In this document: in pieces, positions 15,181 to 26,900 of the stretch
Layout of the letters: each line of letters opens with the position of its first letter
Numbering within the stretch: the first letter of the stretch is position 1
From: an uncultured Pseudomonadota bacterium
GTDB lineage: Bacteria; Desulfobacterota; Desulfobacteria; Desulfobacterales; Desulfobacteraceae
Reading direction: 5' to 3'
Length of the DNA stretch: 46,828 nucleotides
Assembly (NCBI GenBank): GCA_937880875.1
Contig: CALGRI010000197.1
Span: 1-46,828 of the forward strand
Made by a program: the position numbers and the translations under genes
Notes under the pieces: model-generated
Told to the model about the DNA's origin: nothing
The model's database searches: none
The model's input: only the letters and a program-made list of their open reading frames with translations

Positions 15181-18100
15181 CTAGTCATTCTCAATGGAAT
15201 TATTTTTGTTAAAGGGCGTGTTGCGTTTATGAATTTCATAGAAATCAAGCGCTCCGGGTCTGATATCTTTTAAACCGCGACCATTGCTGAAAAACCAGGA
15301 AACCGAAAAAAGAACGGCATTTTCGCTGTCGTCCAAATCCTGTTCAAGATCAAGGGCCAGTTTAAATCTTTGCTGATCAAGCATCCATTGATTCCAGGAT
15401 AATTCCAGATTTATTATATTCCTAGTGACATCACTTTGCCGGTCGCTATCTGAAAAATAATAGCGGTGCTCGTATTTGAGGTTTGCCTGCAAATTGCCCA
15501 GAAGCTGCTTCCATCCTATCTGCATCTTTATATTGTCAGGATTAAACAGGTTCAGGTCTTCATTACTGTTTATCGATCCTTGCAGAAACCATTCCGTATC
15601 GAGCCATGGCTTGTATCCCGCATAATCCGAAATGGTGATACCTGCTTTATGGTCATTTTTATAAGAGCTGAAAATATCACGATCTACCAGATACGTAGGA
15701 TATTCATTTTGATCATTCATACTCAATACCCGTCCAAAAATGGAAAAAGAGGGAATATGAAAAAATTTTAGACCAACAGGTCTTTTCTGAAATAGTCTTG
15801 CCTTTAAAAGGCCAGAATATTCTGTGGAGCTGTTTTCAAAAAAACTATAGTTATCTGCATTGGGTTTCTGCAGATAGAATCGAGCGTCCAGATTCAGGCC
15901 AATGGGAAAGCGCTCTGGGTAATAATAAAAATCTTCCAGAATCCCAATAGTGGGGCCGGCCTGATGTCTAAACCGACTTAGAAATGAGGTGTCAAAATAT
16001 CCTGGTAGCGTTTCGCTATAGTAATGATGCGTAGTTAAAAATTCATAGAAATGGCCGAGTTCCCCCTCTTGTTTATCTTCTGTTGTCTGAAACGGATCTT
16101 TATAACTCATTATCATTGACCAGGTTCCATCTTCCTGAGAGCCCAGAGGATAGACATCCTTGAACCAGACATTTTTCATAGAGGGGGCGGATTCGAAATT
16201 TGTGTAGGGGGCAGGAACTTGATCAAACTTTACAGTAACCGGGCGAACACTTTTTTGCTCAGAGGGGGATTGCTTTAATTCCCTCCTGCTGACTCTGAAC
16301 AAGGATTCAGTTTCATTTTTGTCCGGTTTCAGAAGAAGGGTCTGCCACCCTGCATCGATCGAGTGATAACTGACCCATGTATCATTGTGTTTCAGTGTGT
16401 CAATGCGCACCCAGGCCGGTCCCAGAATTTGAATTTTTGCAGGGTCTTCATGGGTTGCAGTATAAAAAGATCTCGTCGGCAATTTATCCAGCTGAATATC
16501 AGAACATTTTCCTTTAATAGACGTAGCCTCACAAAATTTGACCTTTAAAAATTGGTTTGCATAGCTGTCCATAATTCCAATTACCAGTCGGTGTTGCCCC
16601 TTTGCAATCGTTTCTGCCAGATGGTATGTCGGAAATTCAGGAAAAATTTCAACATATTTTAACGGTTGTTTATCCAGTTGATAAAAGAATTTGATAGGGA
16701 CTTTTTGCAAAATGGGAAGGTCAAGCAGGGATATTTCAGCTTTCAGGGTAATGGGGTCGGTATTGTTCATAAAAAACACCAGATCATTTTCCCTTGAAAC
16801 GACCTGTTCCTGAAAGGGAAAGTCAGGAAGAAGGGCTTTTCGGATGCGAAGCGAACCTGACTCCGGCTGCCATTTGGTTATAGGGATTAACTGTATTCCT
16901 GCGTTGGCCTCAATCATGGCGGCCGGTTCCCAGGTTGTTTTTTGGGTTATTTGTTCCAGAAGGGACTTTAAGCCAGTTATGTGGGGATATTTTGAAAACA
17001 ACTGACGGGCCTCGATTTCAATTTGTAAAATATTGTCAGAATTTTCATCTGCTGCCAACGCAAGTTGGGACATTTTTTTGAAAATATTATCCTTATTGTC
17101 GAGTGACAGCCATTTTGGGGACGTCATTTGTTGTTCATGCAATCTCTTTTGATGGCGCCTGTTTTCCAGTTCCCCCCAGGATGCAGTCGCTTTTTTTACA
17201 GAGTGTGGGGTCTGGAAGTTTCTAAATTGTTCCATATCTATAAATTGCAAACCATGATCAGGAGCGATAATTTTCAAACAATCATTTAAAATACAGTGGT
17301 ATCGATTTTGAGTCAGTAGAGGAGGGGTTGGCCAAACGTCACCTGATAGAATGGCTTCAACGCTGGCCATTGTCAGTTCCGGCAGAATGCCTGTTAGGGG
17401 TATTCCAGGGCGTAGCGTTTGAAACATGGCCACCAGGGAAATTGTGGGGCTGTACACTTCAATTTCATTTACTCCGGGATCCAGGGTGATTTCATAACTG
17501 ATACTGCGACCGGGTTTTAGTGTGTCTTTGCCAGGGATTACCATCCCCTGCACAGGAAGATTATTTACAATGGGAACCATATGATTTTCATGGTTGTTTC
17601 GAATGTTAAACCACCCATTAACGGGCAGTTTGTCCTGCGGCTCATGCAATACTCTGACTGAAACCTTCAGCTTTAAAGGACCATAAAACTTTGCTTTAAC
17701 AGGTGTGGATGGTGTGGCACGAAAGGCGGTTGAGTAAAGATCTCTTGGCGGGTTGTAAAGAGTCACACTCCCATCATAATCGACAACTGAATTGGATTCA
17801 TTCTGCCAGTAGTAGTCAACGGGCAGATTGGAATACCATGATTCCCATTCCAATATCCCTTGAATTATTTGATTTTCATCGTTGGATAGAAGTTTTTCTT
17901 TAATTTTTAAGCCTTCTTCAACAGCAGTTTTAAGAAGGTTTCCCTGCTCTCGGGCAGATCCCAGTGTTTCCAAGGCTTTATTATATTTCGATTGATACAA
18001 CAATCCCAGAGAATTCCAGTATGCCTTCTCTTCAGGATCGCTTAATCTATGGATAAGATCTTCAGACACTTTAAACCAGCCCAGAACGTCCGCGGCCTTT

Positions 18101-20535
18101 AAAAGAGTCGTTGTTGCTTTCATGGAGGAAGGAAGCAGGGACGCCAGCATCAGTGCATTTAAAAAAGATCCTTCCTCAAGCAATTGTTCTGAAAGATCCA
18201 GAATATGATCCGGAGTTGGATACATTACCGCCCTTGCAGAATAAAGTGAGGTCAGTTGGCTGTTTGACCCTCCTTCCTGATAAAATGAAACCAGTCGTTC
18301 AAAGGCTTGATCAGAGACATTTTTTTCAGATTTGAGAAATACCTGTTTCAGGAAAGACTCTGCAAGATAGGTTTCTCCAAGTGCTATCAATTGATCGACC
18401 ATTTTAAAGGATGCGGTATTGTGCACCGATCCTGTTGTATTATGGAACAGTTCCGACCATTTTTCCAGGGCTGGAAGGGGTTGATTATGATCTTCCAGAT
18501 ATTGGGCTCTTTTGATGGATTTGTCGATCTGATTTTTTGAAAGCATTGCAAGGGGATCAGGTAACGGGCTATTCTGGGGAGCGCTAAACACTGAATAATC
18601 TGAACGTATTTTACGAATAAGCGATGTCCAAGAGCTTTTTAGGTTATTTAATTCGATCCCTTCCGAAATTGCATTAACATCATTCAATACAGGAACTTGA
18701 CCGGAAGAAAGCTGAGTAGCAAACTCAGAAAAGAGCCGATGGGGTGAACCTTCAATTTTAAGGGCCTGAAGATATTCGGGTTCAGACATCTGGTAGGTCA
18801 GTGAATCAAGGTATTGAACCGCTGCCATCCCTTTAAAGGATTCCTCTCCCCATAGGATAAATCCATCAACTTCTGGTGGAAGGGCAAGTTCAAAAAAAAT
18901 CGGTTTTATATAGGTCCCCGGTGCAAGGGAAGGTTCTGAAGATTGTTGGGAGATCTGATGAAGTGCCAGTCCTGCTTCGGCCGGAGTGACCCTGAATTGG
19001 TCTTGAGGCAATTCATAGTCAGATTCAACGGTGAACTGCAGGGGGCTTTTGTTGTTAAATTTTATGAAAAAATTCCCAGGAGAGTCCTGGGGAGGGAGTA
19101 TGATTCGAAGCGTGGAAGGTGCCACCCTTCCGGGAATGGTATAAACCAGTGGATGGAACTCATCATGGGGTATATTCAGGAAAGACCCCTCCTGAACCAT
19201 ACTGTATAAACTATCTGCATGCTGCTGTGCCACAACCATGTGCGAGTCGCCTGAACGTTTGAGTCTGGGAAGTATAAACCGGATATTTTTTTGAGAACCA
19301 TTATCCGGCTTGATGGTTGGTAAAAGATTACGAAAAAACGTATGGGCATCATATAGATCCGTTGCTACTCTCTTTATTTGAGGGGCATCCGGTCGTTTTT
19401 TAGCCTGTTGCTCCATCAGGAAAGCACCTGAAAGTCCGCTCTGGGGTCTACGGTTATCACGTACCATTTGTTGAGATATGGTTTCCATTTCCGAGAGAGA
19501 TGTTTGATTACTTTTGATCACATCAGAAATTTTGTCCGGGGGGGTGTAAACTAAATTTTGGGAAAAAACTTTTTCCATGCTCGTTTGATAAGATTCCGGT
19601 GAGTTGAATTCAGCAAACAGGTAACCTGAAACATCCTGTTTCATAATACGCAGAATAACATCTGAATTTGAAAGGATGTCAATCGTATGATCACCGTTTG
19701 GAATGTTTAAATAAGATGATTTGGACCTTCCCCAGACAGAATGCTTGTTATCTATGAAGAGGAGTTTTGAGATTTCTGGTACAGTTTCAAAATTCAAGGC
19801 GGTGTGCACCTGGCCATTCATCAATACCTTTAAACAGTAGCGTATTCTTCGGGAGGGTTCCAGATTCGAGTATAACAGACGGTTTTCAATGGTTATTCTG
19901 GCAGGGCCCTTCACAGAGAGTCGACCCGGTCTGCCTGTAGTCAAGCGCCAGAATCGTTCGGCTCGGGCCGTCTCGTCCTGTCGAACACAGACAGACTTTC
20001 CTTCAAGTGGGAGCAGCGTTCTGCTGGGAGCCAGCGCGCCCAGGGTTTCCTGCCGTGAGAGAAACAAGGCAATGTCTATGGGTGCTTCCCCATTTTCCGG
20101 AAGAAAAATTTTACAAATTGCCGGGTCATCCGTATCAGGGATAATCAGGCCGGAAAGTTTGTCCGGGCTCATTGGAAAGGGAAGGAACGCATGAAGACCG
20201 GTTCCATTGGAAGTGGAAATTTTTAAAGGATCGAGTGTATGGTTGCGATCAGATGATATAATTCTGAGCATCTTTCTTTCGGGAATTTTTATTTTAATTT
20301 CCATTCCAGGATCAAGATGTATCATATGCATATCATATTTAGAATTATACCGGGGCGCAGGCCCGGAGATAAACTGCTCTCCCCCTTCGATATTATCCCA
20401 TCTCAAAGGCAGTTCATACTGGTTTAAAAGGGTCAACTGCATCTCATCCACAGAAGCATAACTGGGGATCATGAATGAAAAAAAAACGATTGACCCCCAA
20501 AAAGGGATCAGAAGAAGTCTGCTCATTATTTTCAT
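15181..20535 (-). CDS. Large outer-membrane TPR/beta-barrel protein, putative polymer exporter, 1784 aa
   Basis: A signal peptide (about 1-27, cut after PSYA) leads into a long beta-rich periplasmic part. Residues about 670-870 are TPR-like helix pairs (PLPALEKWSELF, AYWNSLGLLYQSKYNKALETLG). More beta domains follow. The C-terminal 300 residues (from about 1480) alternate aromatic strands typical of an outer-membrane barrel (QANLKYEHRYYFSD, NIINLELSWNQWMLDQQRF, NAVLFSVSWFF), with a short tail after the last strand. The layout, periplasmic TPR plus C-terminal barrel, parallels exopolysaccharide exporters such as PgaA and BcsC, although I see no sequence homology. The start lies four bases past the preceding stop, with an overlapping GAGGTG site. 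I infer the export channel or scaffold for the operon's polymer. Confidence 0.72.
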   Translation of the reverse strand: MKIMSRLLLIPFWGSIVFFSFMIPSYASVDEMQLTLLNQYELPLRWDNIEGGEQFISGPAPRYNSKYDMHMIHLDPGMEIKIKIPERKMLRIISSDRNHTLDPLKISTSNGTGLHAFLPFPMSPDKLSGLIIPDTDDPAICKIFLPENGEAPIDIALFLSRQETLGALAPSRTLLPLEGKSVCVRQDETARAERFWRLTTGRPGRLSVKGPARITIENRLLYSNLEPSRRIRYCLKVLMNGQVHTALNFETVPEISKLLFIDNKHSVWGRSKSSYLNIPNGDHTIDILSNSDVILRIMKQDVSGYLFAEFNSPESYQTSMEKVFSQNLVYTPPDKISDVIKSNQTSLSEMETISQQMVRDNRRPQSGLSGAFLMEQQAKKRPDAPQIKRVATDLYDAHTFFRNLLPTIKPDNGSQKNIRFILPRLKRSGDSHMVVAQQHADSLYSMVQEGSFLNIPHDEFHPLVYTIPGRVAPSTLRIILPPQDSPGNFFIKFNNKSPLQFTVESDYELPQDQFRVTPAEAGLALHQISQQSSEPSLAPGTYIKPIFFELALPPEVDGFILWGEESFKGMAAVQYLDSLTYQMSEPEYLQALKIEGSPHRLFSEFATQLSSGQVPVLNDVNAISEGIELNNLKSSWTSLIRKIRSDYSVFSAPQNSPLPDPLAMLSKNQIDKSIKRAQYLEDHNQPLPALEKWSELFHNTTGSVHNTASFKMVDQLIALGETYLAESFLKQVFLKSEKNVSDQAFERLVSFYQEGGSNSQLTSLYSARAVMYPTPDHILDLSEQLLEEGSFLNALMLASLLPSSMKATTTLLKAADVLGWFKVSEDLIHRLSDPEEKAYWNSLGLLYQSKYNKALETLGSAREQGNLLKTAVEEGLKIKEKLLSNDENQIIQGILEWESWYSNLPVDYYWQNESNSVVDYDGSVTLYNPPRDLYSTAFRATPSTPVKAKFYGPLKLKVSVRVLHEPQDKLPVNGWFNIRNNHENHMVPIVNNLPVQGMVIPGKDTLKPGRSISYEITLDPGVNEIEVYSPTISLVAMFQTLRPGIPLTGILPELTMASVEAILSGDVWPTPPLLTQNRYHCILNDCLKIIAPDHGLQFIDMEQFRNFQTPHSVKKATASWGELENRRHQKRLHEQQMTSPKWLSLDNKDNIFKKMSQLALAADENSDNILQIEIEARQLFSKYPHITGLKSLLEQITQKTTWEPAAMIEANAGIQLIPITKWQPESGSLRIRKALLPDFPFQEQVVSRENDLVFFMNNTDPITLKAEISLLDLPILQKVPIKFFYQLDKQPLKYVEIFPEFPTYHLAETIAKGQHRLVIGIMDSYANQFLKVKFCEATSIKGKCSDIQLDKLPTRSFYTATHEDPAKIQILGPAWVRIDTLKHNDTWVSYHSIDAGWQTLLLKPDKNETESLFRVSRRELKQSPSEQKSVRPVTVKFDQVPAPYTNFESAPSMKNVWFKDVYPLGSQEDGTWSMIMSYKDPFQTTEDKQEGELGHFYEFLTTHHYYSETLPGYFDTSFLSRFRHQAGPTIGILEDFYYYPERFPIGLNLDARFYLQKPNADNYSFFENSSTEYSGLLKARLFQKRPVGLKFFHIPSFSIFGRVLSMNDQNEYPTYLVDRDIFSSYKNDHKAGITISDYAGYKPWLDTEWFLQGSINSNEDLNLFNPDNIKMQIGWKQLLGNLQANLKYEHRYYFSDSDRQSDVTRNIINLELSWNQWMLDQQRFKLALDLEQDLDDSENAVLFSVSWFFSNGRGLKDIRPGALDFYEIHKRNTPFNKNNSIEND

Positions 20536-20539
20536 ACCT

Positions 20540-21487
20540 TTAAAGCACCTCGATACATTTTAAAAATGATTCTCTCATCATGGGGTCATCTTTTAATTTT
20601 TTACGGATTGACAGTTCCATTTCGATATGAAGAAACCCTTGATGGCCTAAAGAGCGAAGAACAGAACCTGTAATATTCCGAGTTCCTCCAAGCTCCAAAA
20701 CATCATCAGGATATACACAAATCCTGTTGGGAGTTTCCATTTTCAGACAATTGATGAACTGTTTGACCTGGGCGGTTATTTTTCGTGTTCCCGAACTGAT
20801 AATAAAGTCGGAATTCTTACCTTTCGGAGTTTTTCTATTATTTTTTGAGAATCCATGAAGCTGTATAAGGGTTCCCTTTGGAAACGCAGTGGCAAAAGCT
20901 GTTGTGAATGCGGTAAAATAGGTATCAGGAAGTTGCGTCATATCCCAGGTTTCATCTGCTGCGGTGGATACTTCCTGCTGAGAAGTTCGCTCGTCAGGAA
21001 GCGCTTTTTGGGACCGATTTCCATAGCGGTGAACAGTATTGAATGCAGTGGCAGAAAACTGTCCTTCAAGGGTTAATTGGATGCCTATCTTATCGGTATA
21101 ATAATCATGCAGTCCGTGGGGTATCATCAGTACAGAATTCTTTTGAGGTGTTTTGGGAAAAACATAAAGCCCCCTTCCGGTTCTACTTTCATCATCTTCC
21201 ATTATCAGCGTGTAGAGTTTATTTTCCCATACCATCTCCTTCATGGAAAAATTCAATTCTTTCCAACTTTGGATCAAATTTTTTTCGCGTTCTCCTTTAA
21301 ATAATTTGTAAAACAACTGTTGTGCTGTTTGCAACTCTTCCCGGGAGGGCGATACAAAATTCTTTTTTGTTCTTGACTGGTTCAGACAACTTTCCATAAG
21401 TGTATACCCGCTACTGCAAAAAGACAGGGGGGTCTGTAGTAAAAAAAAGATCAGTAGAAAAAAAATCCATTTTATAGATTTTGACAT
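20540..21487 (-). CDS. Secreted putative metallo-hydrolase of a PgsBC operon
   Basis: The start at 21487 is chosen because it forms TAATG with the preceding stop and gives a classical signal peptide (MSKSIKWIFFLLIFFLL); a start at 21505 would add six residues. Candidate metal or catalytic residues, numbered from 21487, are H124 in IPHG, H127 and D128 in HDYYT, H153/R154, H211 in IQLHGF, and H287/E289/E291 in HIEMEL. The pattern recalls zinc amidohydrolases of the N-formylglutamate amidohydrolase or gamma-PGA hydrolase type, by motif style only. In this operon it could cut or release the polymer in the periplasm. Two degenerate relatives of the same domain occur in the PgsC-like protein encoded two genes upstream. 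Confidence 0.62.
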   Translation of the reverse strand: MSKSIKWIFFLLIFFLLQTPLSFCSSGYTLMESCLNQSRTKKNFVSPSREELQTAQQLFYKLFKGEREKNLIQSWKELNFSMKEMVWENKLYTLIMEDDESRTGRGLYVFPKTPQKNSVLMIPHGLHDYYTDKIGIQLTLEGQFSATAFNTVHRYGNRSQKALPDERTSQQEVSTAADETWDMTQLPDTYFTAFTTAFATAFPKGTLIQLHGFSKNNRKTPKGKNSDFIISSGTRKITAQVKQFINCLKMETPNRICVYPDDVLELGGTRNITGSVLRSLGHQGFLHIEMELSIRKKLKDDPMMRESFLKCIEVL

Positions 21488-23973
21488 TATAGTTTCTGCT
21501 CCCACATCAGTTTTCGCTCAGGGTACACACCGGGGGTCACCCGATAGGGAACGATATATCCTTCAGGGCCTTGCTCAAGAACTATCTTAATCTTGTATCT
21601 GCCGGGTTTCAGGTCTGAACGTATCGGAAAGAAACAGTTCTGCCATGACCCCAATATGGGGATAGATGAATTCAGCACATAAACAGGACCATTATTATCA
21701 GGCCTTACACTATAGCGCCTTTTCAGGAGTGTAAAACTGCTAAAAGGGCCGTCATCCGTCAAAGACTCACCTTGAATCTCAATGGAGAATATCAATCGTT
21801 CCGGTGCCTGGTTCTCCTGGGAAAAAAATAGCGCCAGAGATAAATTTTCATCATCATTGGAAAATTTGGTATAGTCCAGCATTATCCCTTTTCGGGTTAA
21901 GCTGGAGGCAAATCTTAAATTATAGCCAGCATCTTTGGAATTGATCAAATTTAAAAAAGGTTTGATGGTTCCAGAAGACGTGAGTGTGATCAGATGCTTT
22001 CCTGCTGCTACCGGCGGAAGAATCAAGACACCTGTTGAGCCGATCAGGTCTTTTTTAAAATAGTCTCGACCATCATTTGTAATCTTGATAGTAAAAGGGC
22101 GAGACTGGTTTTTTTGATAAAAAATCATCTTGGGCCGCATTACTTTCAGAGGACCTTGGGATTTAAAGTTGATTGATATAGGCTTATTTAAAGGGATTTC
22201 TTTATAATTTGAAATCAGTGAAGCATCCCGCTGATATTGTTTGGTTTCAGAAGGGGTCAACAGATAATGTCCTTTTCCATTGTCCCTGGATTCAAAAGAT
22301 TCCCAAATAAAATTACCAGAAGAGAGATCATCGTTTAGGTCCGGGGGCCGATACTGTAGCTTCATTAAAATAGATCTCTGCAATTTGAGAAGATCACTGA
22401 ATTCCAAGGGGCTTATAGGAAACCATGATGTCTGCTTTTTATCCTCTTTATTTGTAATTTTATAATAATCTTCAGGCACATGGGTCAAGTTAACCATTTG
22501 AGGCGGCCTGTTGTAGGCATTTATAAGCATTGGACCTGAAGATGAAAAACGGATATAGGCAACCTTTGAAGGAAGCTTGAAATATAAAGAAACAGGATCC
22601 GATAATATAACCCGGCTTTTCTGTTCAATTATACTATCATAAAAGGATGGGGTCAGGTCAACCTGAATTTTATCTTTTTTAATCTCGATGGCATTTGAAT
22701 CAAGCAAAGTATATTGAATCGTTTCGCTGCCAAGGGCCCCTTCGGTTACTCGCTTTCTGAAGCTTGCCCTGAAAGGAGTATACAGATCTTTAACATGGGA
22801 AATTCTGTAGGTCAGATGATCGTTTTGATCCAGGACAAATGCTCGCGCAGAAAGGGGCTCCGGGGTAATATCAATCTCTTGGTCGGCATCAATCTGGTAT
22901 ATCAAAGCAGTGACTTGCTGGTCAGAAGTCAATTCTATAATCCCACCGGGTATATACTGTTGAAATACGGTTTCATCTTTATCCCATGGAATGCACCACT
23001 CATCTGTTTTGAGCTTTTTACCGAACCATTTTAACTTGATTGAAGGTGGCTCATCGCCTGATCGGGTTTGGAGTTCAGAGAACAGGAATTTAAGTTGCAT
23101 TCCCTGTTCAGGTATGGGCAAGGTAACCCTGAACGATTTATCAATCAGTGCACCTCTCTGGAAATCGGTCTGCTGAAACGAAGATCCTTCCATTTCGTTA
23201 ATGACATAGAGCTTGCGTGACACATAATTAATACCGTCAGATCCATGGGGAGCCATTGGCCGCCAGGTCTGACGTATGAGATTAATCTGCTCGCTTTCTG
23301 TTAGTAATTCCTGGGGATAAATGTTGAAACTGGAAAGACGCTCTCTTTTTTCTTTCCCGGTTCTTTTCCACATGTGTTTTAAATTACTCTCTGGTGTAAT
23401 TTCAGGCAAATAGAGCCGCATAACCACATCAGAGATAATTGAATCGTGACTCACCAGTCGGAATCGCATTTTTAAATCTTCAGTGTCTGGAATCTCATTG
23501 AAATCCAGAATAACAACTCTTCCGTCGGCAGGGGTAAGGGGTTCTTTAAAATAGTAACTGGCAGTTTGGCTATTATTTTCTGATTTACCTTTATATTGGC
23601 TGATTTTAGTATTTTGGTGGTATTGCCCTGATCTAATGATATTGTCTTTCCTGTCGCACAATTGGAATTCCAGAGCGTAATTCATTGGTGTCTCGGGATC
23701 ATAGGGTGCTTGTTTGGATATATTGGCGTTGGTTATGATCTTTACTCTATCAGTTGCCCGGGGAAGATGGAAATCAGTCCATTTGTTCTTTTCCACCTTG
23801 TAACACAAGCTGATACTTGCCTCCGGGTTTTTCAAATGCTTTAGAAAGTTTTGTTTTAACTCATTGAAAAGTTGATCAAACCCGAATACGTTTGTATAGC
23901 AAACCGATATGATCAACATTGTAATTCCTGCTTTCATTAGGCATTTTTTCACTATTTTTTCCACTCCAACCAT
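21487..23973 (-). CDS. Secreted beta-rich periplasmic protein of the polymer operon, 828 aa
   Basis: No family is recognised. A hydrophobic signal-like segment (about residues 13-31) follows a short basic start, and the rest is beta-rich without other membrane helices, so it should be periplasmic. It has repeated sandwich-like blocks, for example KFLFSELQTRSG, PVSLYFKLPSKVAYIRF, and the C-terminal block with GRYKIKIVLEQGPEGYIVP. Similar phrases (surface strand followed by a SSGPMLI-like turn) appear in the N-terminal part of the 1784-residue outer-membrane protein, suggesting related scaffolding domains. The gene overlaps its upstream neighbour by 22 bp and meets the hydrolase gene at TAATG, so it is translationally coupled on both sides. 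A role bridging inner-membrane synthesis and outer-membrane export is inferred. Confidence 0.62.
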   Translation of the reverse strand: MVGVEKIVKKCLMKAGITMLIISVCYTNVFGFDQLFNELKQNFLKHLKNPEASISLCYKVEKNKWTDFHLPRATDRVKIITNANISKQAPYDPETPMNYALEFQLCDRKDNIIRSGQYHQNTKISQYKGKSENNSQTASYYFKEPLTPADGRVVILDFNEIPDTEDLKMRFRLVSHDSIISDVVMRLYLPEITPESNLKHMWKRTGKEKRERLSSFNIYPQELLTESEQINLIRQTWRPMAPHGSDGINYVSRKLYVINEMEGSSFQQTDFQRGALIDKSFRVTLPIPEQGMQLKFLFSELQTRSGDEPPSIKLKWFGKKLKTDEWCIPWDKDETVFQQYIPGGIIELTSDQQVTALIYQIDADQEIDITPEPLSARAFVLDQNDHLTYRISHVKDLYTPFRASFRKRVTEGALGSETIQYTLLDSNAIEIKKDKIQVDLTPSFYDSIIEQKSRVILSDPVSLYFKLPSKVAYIRFSSSGPMLINAYNRPPQMVNLTHVPEDYYKITNKEDKKQTSWFPISPLEFSDLLKLQRSILMKLQYRPPDLNDDLSSGNFIWESFESRDNGKGHYLLTPSETKQYQRDASLISNYKEIPLNKPISINFKSQGPLKVMRPKMIFYQKNQSRPFTIKITNDGRDYFKKDLIGSTGVLILPPVAAGKHLITLTSSGTIKPFLNLINSKDAGYNLRFASSLTRKGIMLDYTKFSNDDENLSLALFFSQENQAPERLIFSIEIQGESLTDDGPFSSFTLLKRRYSVRPDNNGPVYVLNSSIPILGSWQNCFFPIRSDLKPGRYKIKIVLEQGPEGYIVPYRVTPGVYPERKLMWEQKL

Positions 23974-26900
23974 GAAATTCTTCCATAAATATAATCTGAC
24001 ATTTTCATAGGATCCATCTGGGTGGCATCCATGGTAAACTTGCTGCCGATGTCTCTTGGAAACAGATTGATAACCGCTGCTAATCTGTCTGGTTTTTGGA
24101 ATACAAGTAAGAAACTTTGTTTTGAATTCAGATCAATAATTCTTTTATAACTTAATTGTGGCCATTGATGCATGATATTTTCAAGTACAATAATATCATG
24201 GGTTTCAATATACGACTGCATTTGAGTTTTATACAGATCAGACAAATAAAAATAGTGTTTTTTGTTGATATCTATTGTGGTGAAAAGGTCTTGTTCAACT
24301 GTGGTTATCCCAAGGGCCTGAAATTGGTTCTCATGTATACTATTTCCTGTTTGCTGCCTGAAATAGCTTCTTAGCAGGGGAGACAACCAGATAATAGTAA
24401 ATTCTTTATTCAGGGCCTGATCCAGGTACATTGCCTGGGGAATTCCCCCGACCTCATATCCTGCAGTGGCTTTTGATCCGTCCACTAACTTAACACTTAG
24501 CCCATCATTTTTCAAAGAATCGATCAGGTCATGGGCCAGTGGATCCATTTGGCTGAAAAGCTTGACACCTGATCGGAAGGATAACAGCGCATCAATATCC
24601 AGAAAAGGAAGATCTGGTTTAAACCCAAGTGCCCTGCACTGAACGATCATCAATGGTTCTTTCCCATACTCTCTAACTATTACCTGGCTGACAAGTGAGT
24701 ACAGGCTTTCTTTATTTTGCATCTTTATGATATCAGAGGTTCCATCCTGATTGGTTAACGGGTGGGCCGTGCTTATCATCAGACAATTGGCCTTGATGCG
24801 TTCAAAAAGTGCAACAGAATATTCAAAAACATTCACTTCAGATAATGGCCGCGGCGTTTGTATCAGGTAGGGGGCTGAAGGGCCAAGGCGAAAGATATAA
24901 CTTCCCCAGAATCTTTGGGTAGTCGGGTCCTCTCTTTCCGATAAAATCAGATAATCCTGATTTGATGTTTTATGGTGATACTGGATGACTTCATACCCCA
25001 TGACGGCTGCCGAGGCGTTTAACACTTTTAATTCGCTTACAGCATTCAGGGTCCATCCCGTATCCGAGTATAATTCCCGGGAAATGTTTATAAGCGGAGT
25101 CAAAATCTCATGATCAAAAAAGAGAAGTTCTTCAAATCTTGGCACCCGATACAGATTAGAGCCCTTTTTTGATATTTTTTGTTTTCCTCTGAGCAGCCAG
25201 TCCTGAAGGTATCCCACTATACTTTGTTCCCTGATTTCAACCGGGAGAGTAATGCCTTCAAAGGGTGTTTTAAACATTAAATCCCTAATATGGTGCCTGT
25301 TCAGCATTAACTCAGCAAAACCCGCGCTGGTCTTATCTCGGAGTGTGTTGTTGAAGGGCGAATTTTCCCACTCTATTTGGAAAGGCCCCAAAAGTTTTTC
25401 CAAAAACACAAGATCAAGTCCAACCGGTAATGAAGATTTTATCCAGAGGATAGAATCGATAGCAGGTTTGTCTCGAAACCCCGGGGCAGATCTTATGCCT
25501 GTCAGCGCTTCGATGCTTTTAGAGGTATGGCCTCTTATCTGAAGAATATTGGTATTGGAAAAGAACTGTTGGAATATGGAAAACAATGTTGAATGGTTCT
25601 GCAAAATATCCGAGGCTCTATTATCGTTGGTTTTCTGACCGGATCCACCAATGGCAAATGCCTTGGAATTCAAAGAGGTAAACAGCCATGTTCCGGCTTC
25701 AAGAACACCCCATTCGTCAAGGGGGACCGGTACTTCCAGTACCATCCGGTTCTTAAAATCGATATTGAACACATAACTTCCCCATCCTTTGCGCGGCTCA
25801 TTTTCAAAGAGGTAGATATAATTATTTTCCACCCTTGCCAGGGCATAATTAATAAGGCTCAAGAGCTTTTCCGCATTTTCCAGAGAGCTGATTTCCCTGA
25901 AGTCTATATAATGTTCAATAAACTTGAGTGCTTCTGAAAATATTTCCATTTCTTTTGGCAGGGGCGCTACAAAAGAATTTTTTTTCAAAGAGGTAAACAG
26001 CTTGACCTTGTCCTCTTTTATCACATCAATCAAGCTTCTATTGCCAACTTCTCGTTTGATGGCGGGAAGCTGAACCGAATATTGTGCATTTAAAGATAGG
26101 ATGTTTGGGATATAGGTCATTGCAAAACCAATACAGCTTGCCGCCAGGACAGCAACAAGCGATGTTTGCACTACCGCCCGGGTCATTCTTACCGCAATGT
26201 TTTTATCGTGCATTTTTATGGCAATCAGCGTTGTCAATAAATACCCGAATCCATAAAAATCAACCACTTTTATTTTGGGAAACCACCAGGCGATGATCCA
26301 GCCCAGCATTATTTTATAAAGAAAGCCGACATTAAAAAATAGAAGCGTTTTCCGAGCGCCTTCCATATTGGCATCCCGAAAAAAAGGAAGTCGCAGGATA
26401 GTGGAGGCTGAAAACAAAATAATAAAGGTTTCCAGGAATGTATACACCAGTTTTGTCGGCTGATACCACTGCAATGCCAGTAACGACGGTATCAGAATGC
26501 CACTATAGTCCCATCCGTAACGAAGATTCATTCGGGATGCAACAATGGCAGTTGTTAAAAGAATAATATAGGCTTTAGGGCTGGCTAACATTGAGGAGGA
26601 AATATCCTCATACATGTAAACGATATTTCCCATATTAAAATTTGTAAAATCAATGAGAACATAACGGACCAGCAGATAGGTGGTAAGAACTGTTATAAAC
26701 ACCTGGAAAGCCCCTTTTCTGAATCCAGGTTTCCAAAGCTGATTGGCAAGCAGGGCAACCACAATAAGGCCAAAACTATGCATATTATTGCGATAATCAA
26801 AAATGATGCCAAATGTCCTTGTAACATACTCACCTGAGAGGGGAAGAAGGATTGTATCAAAAAGTAGCCGGACAATAATACTGGCCAGTAGCAGCGCAAA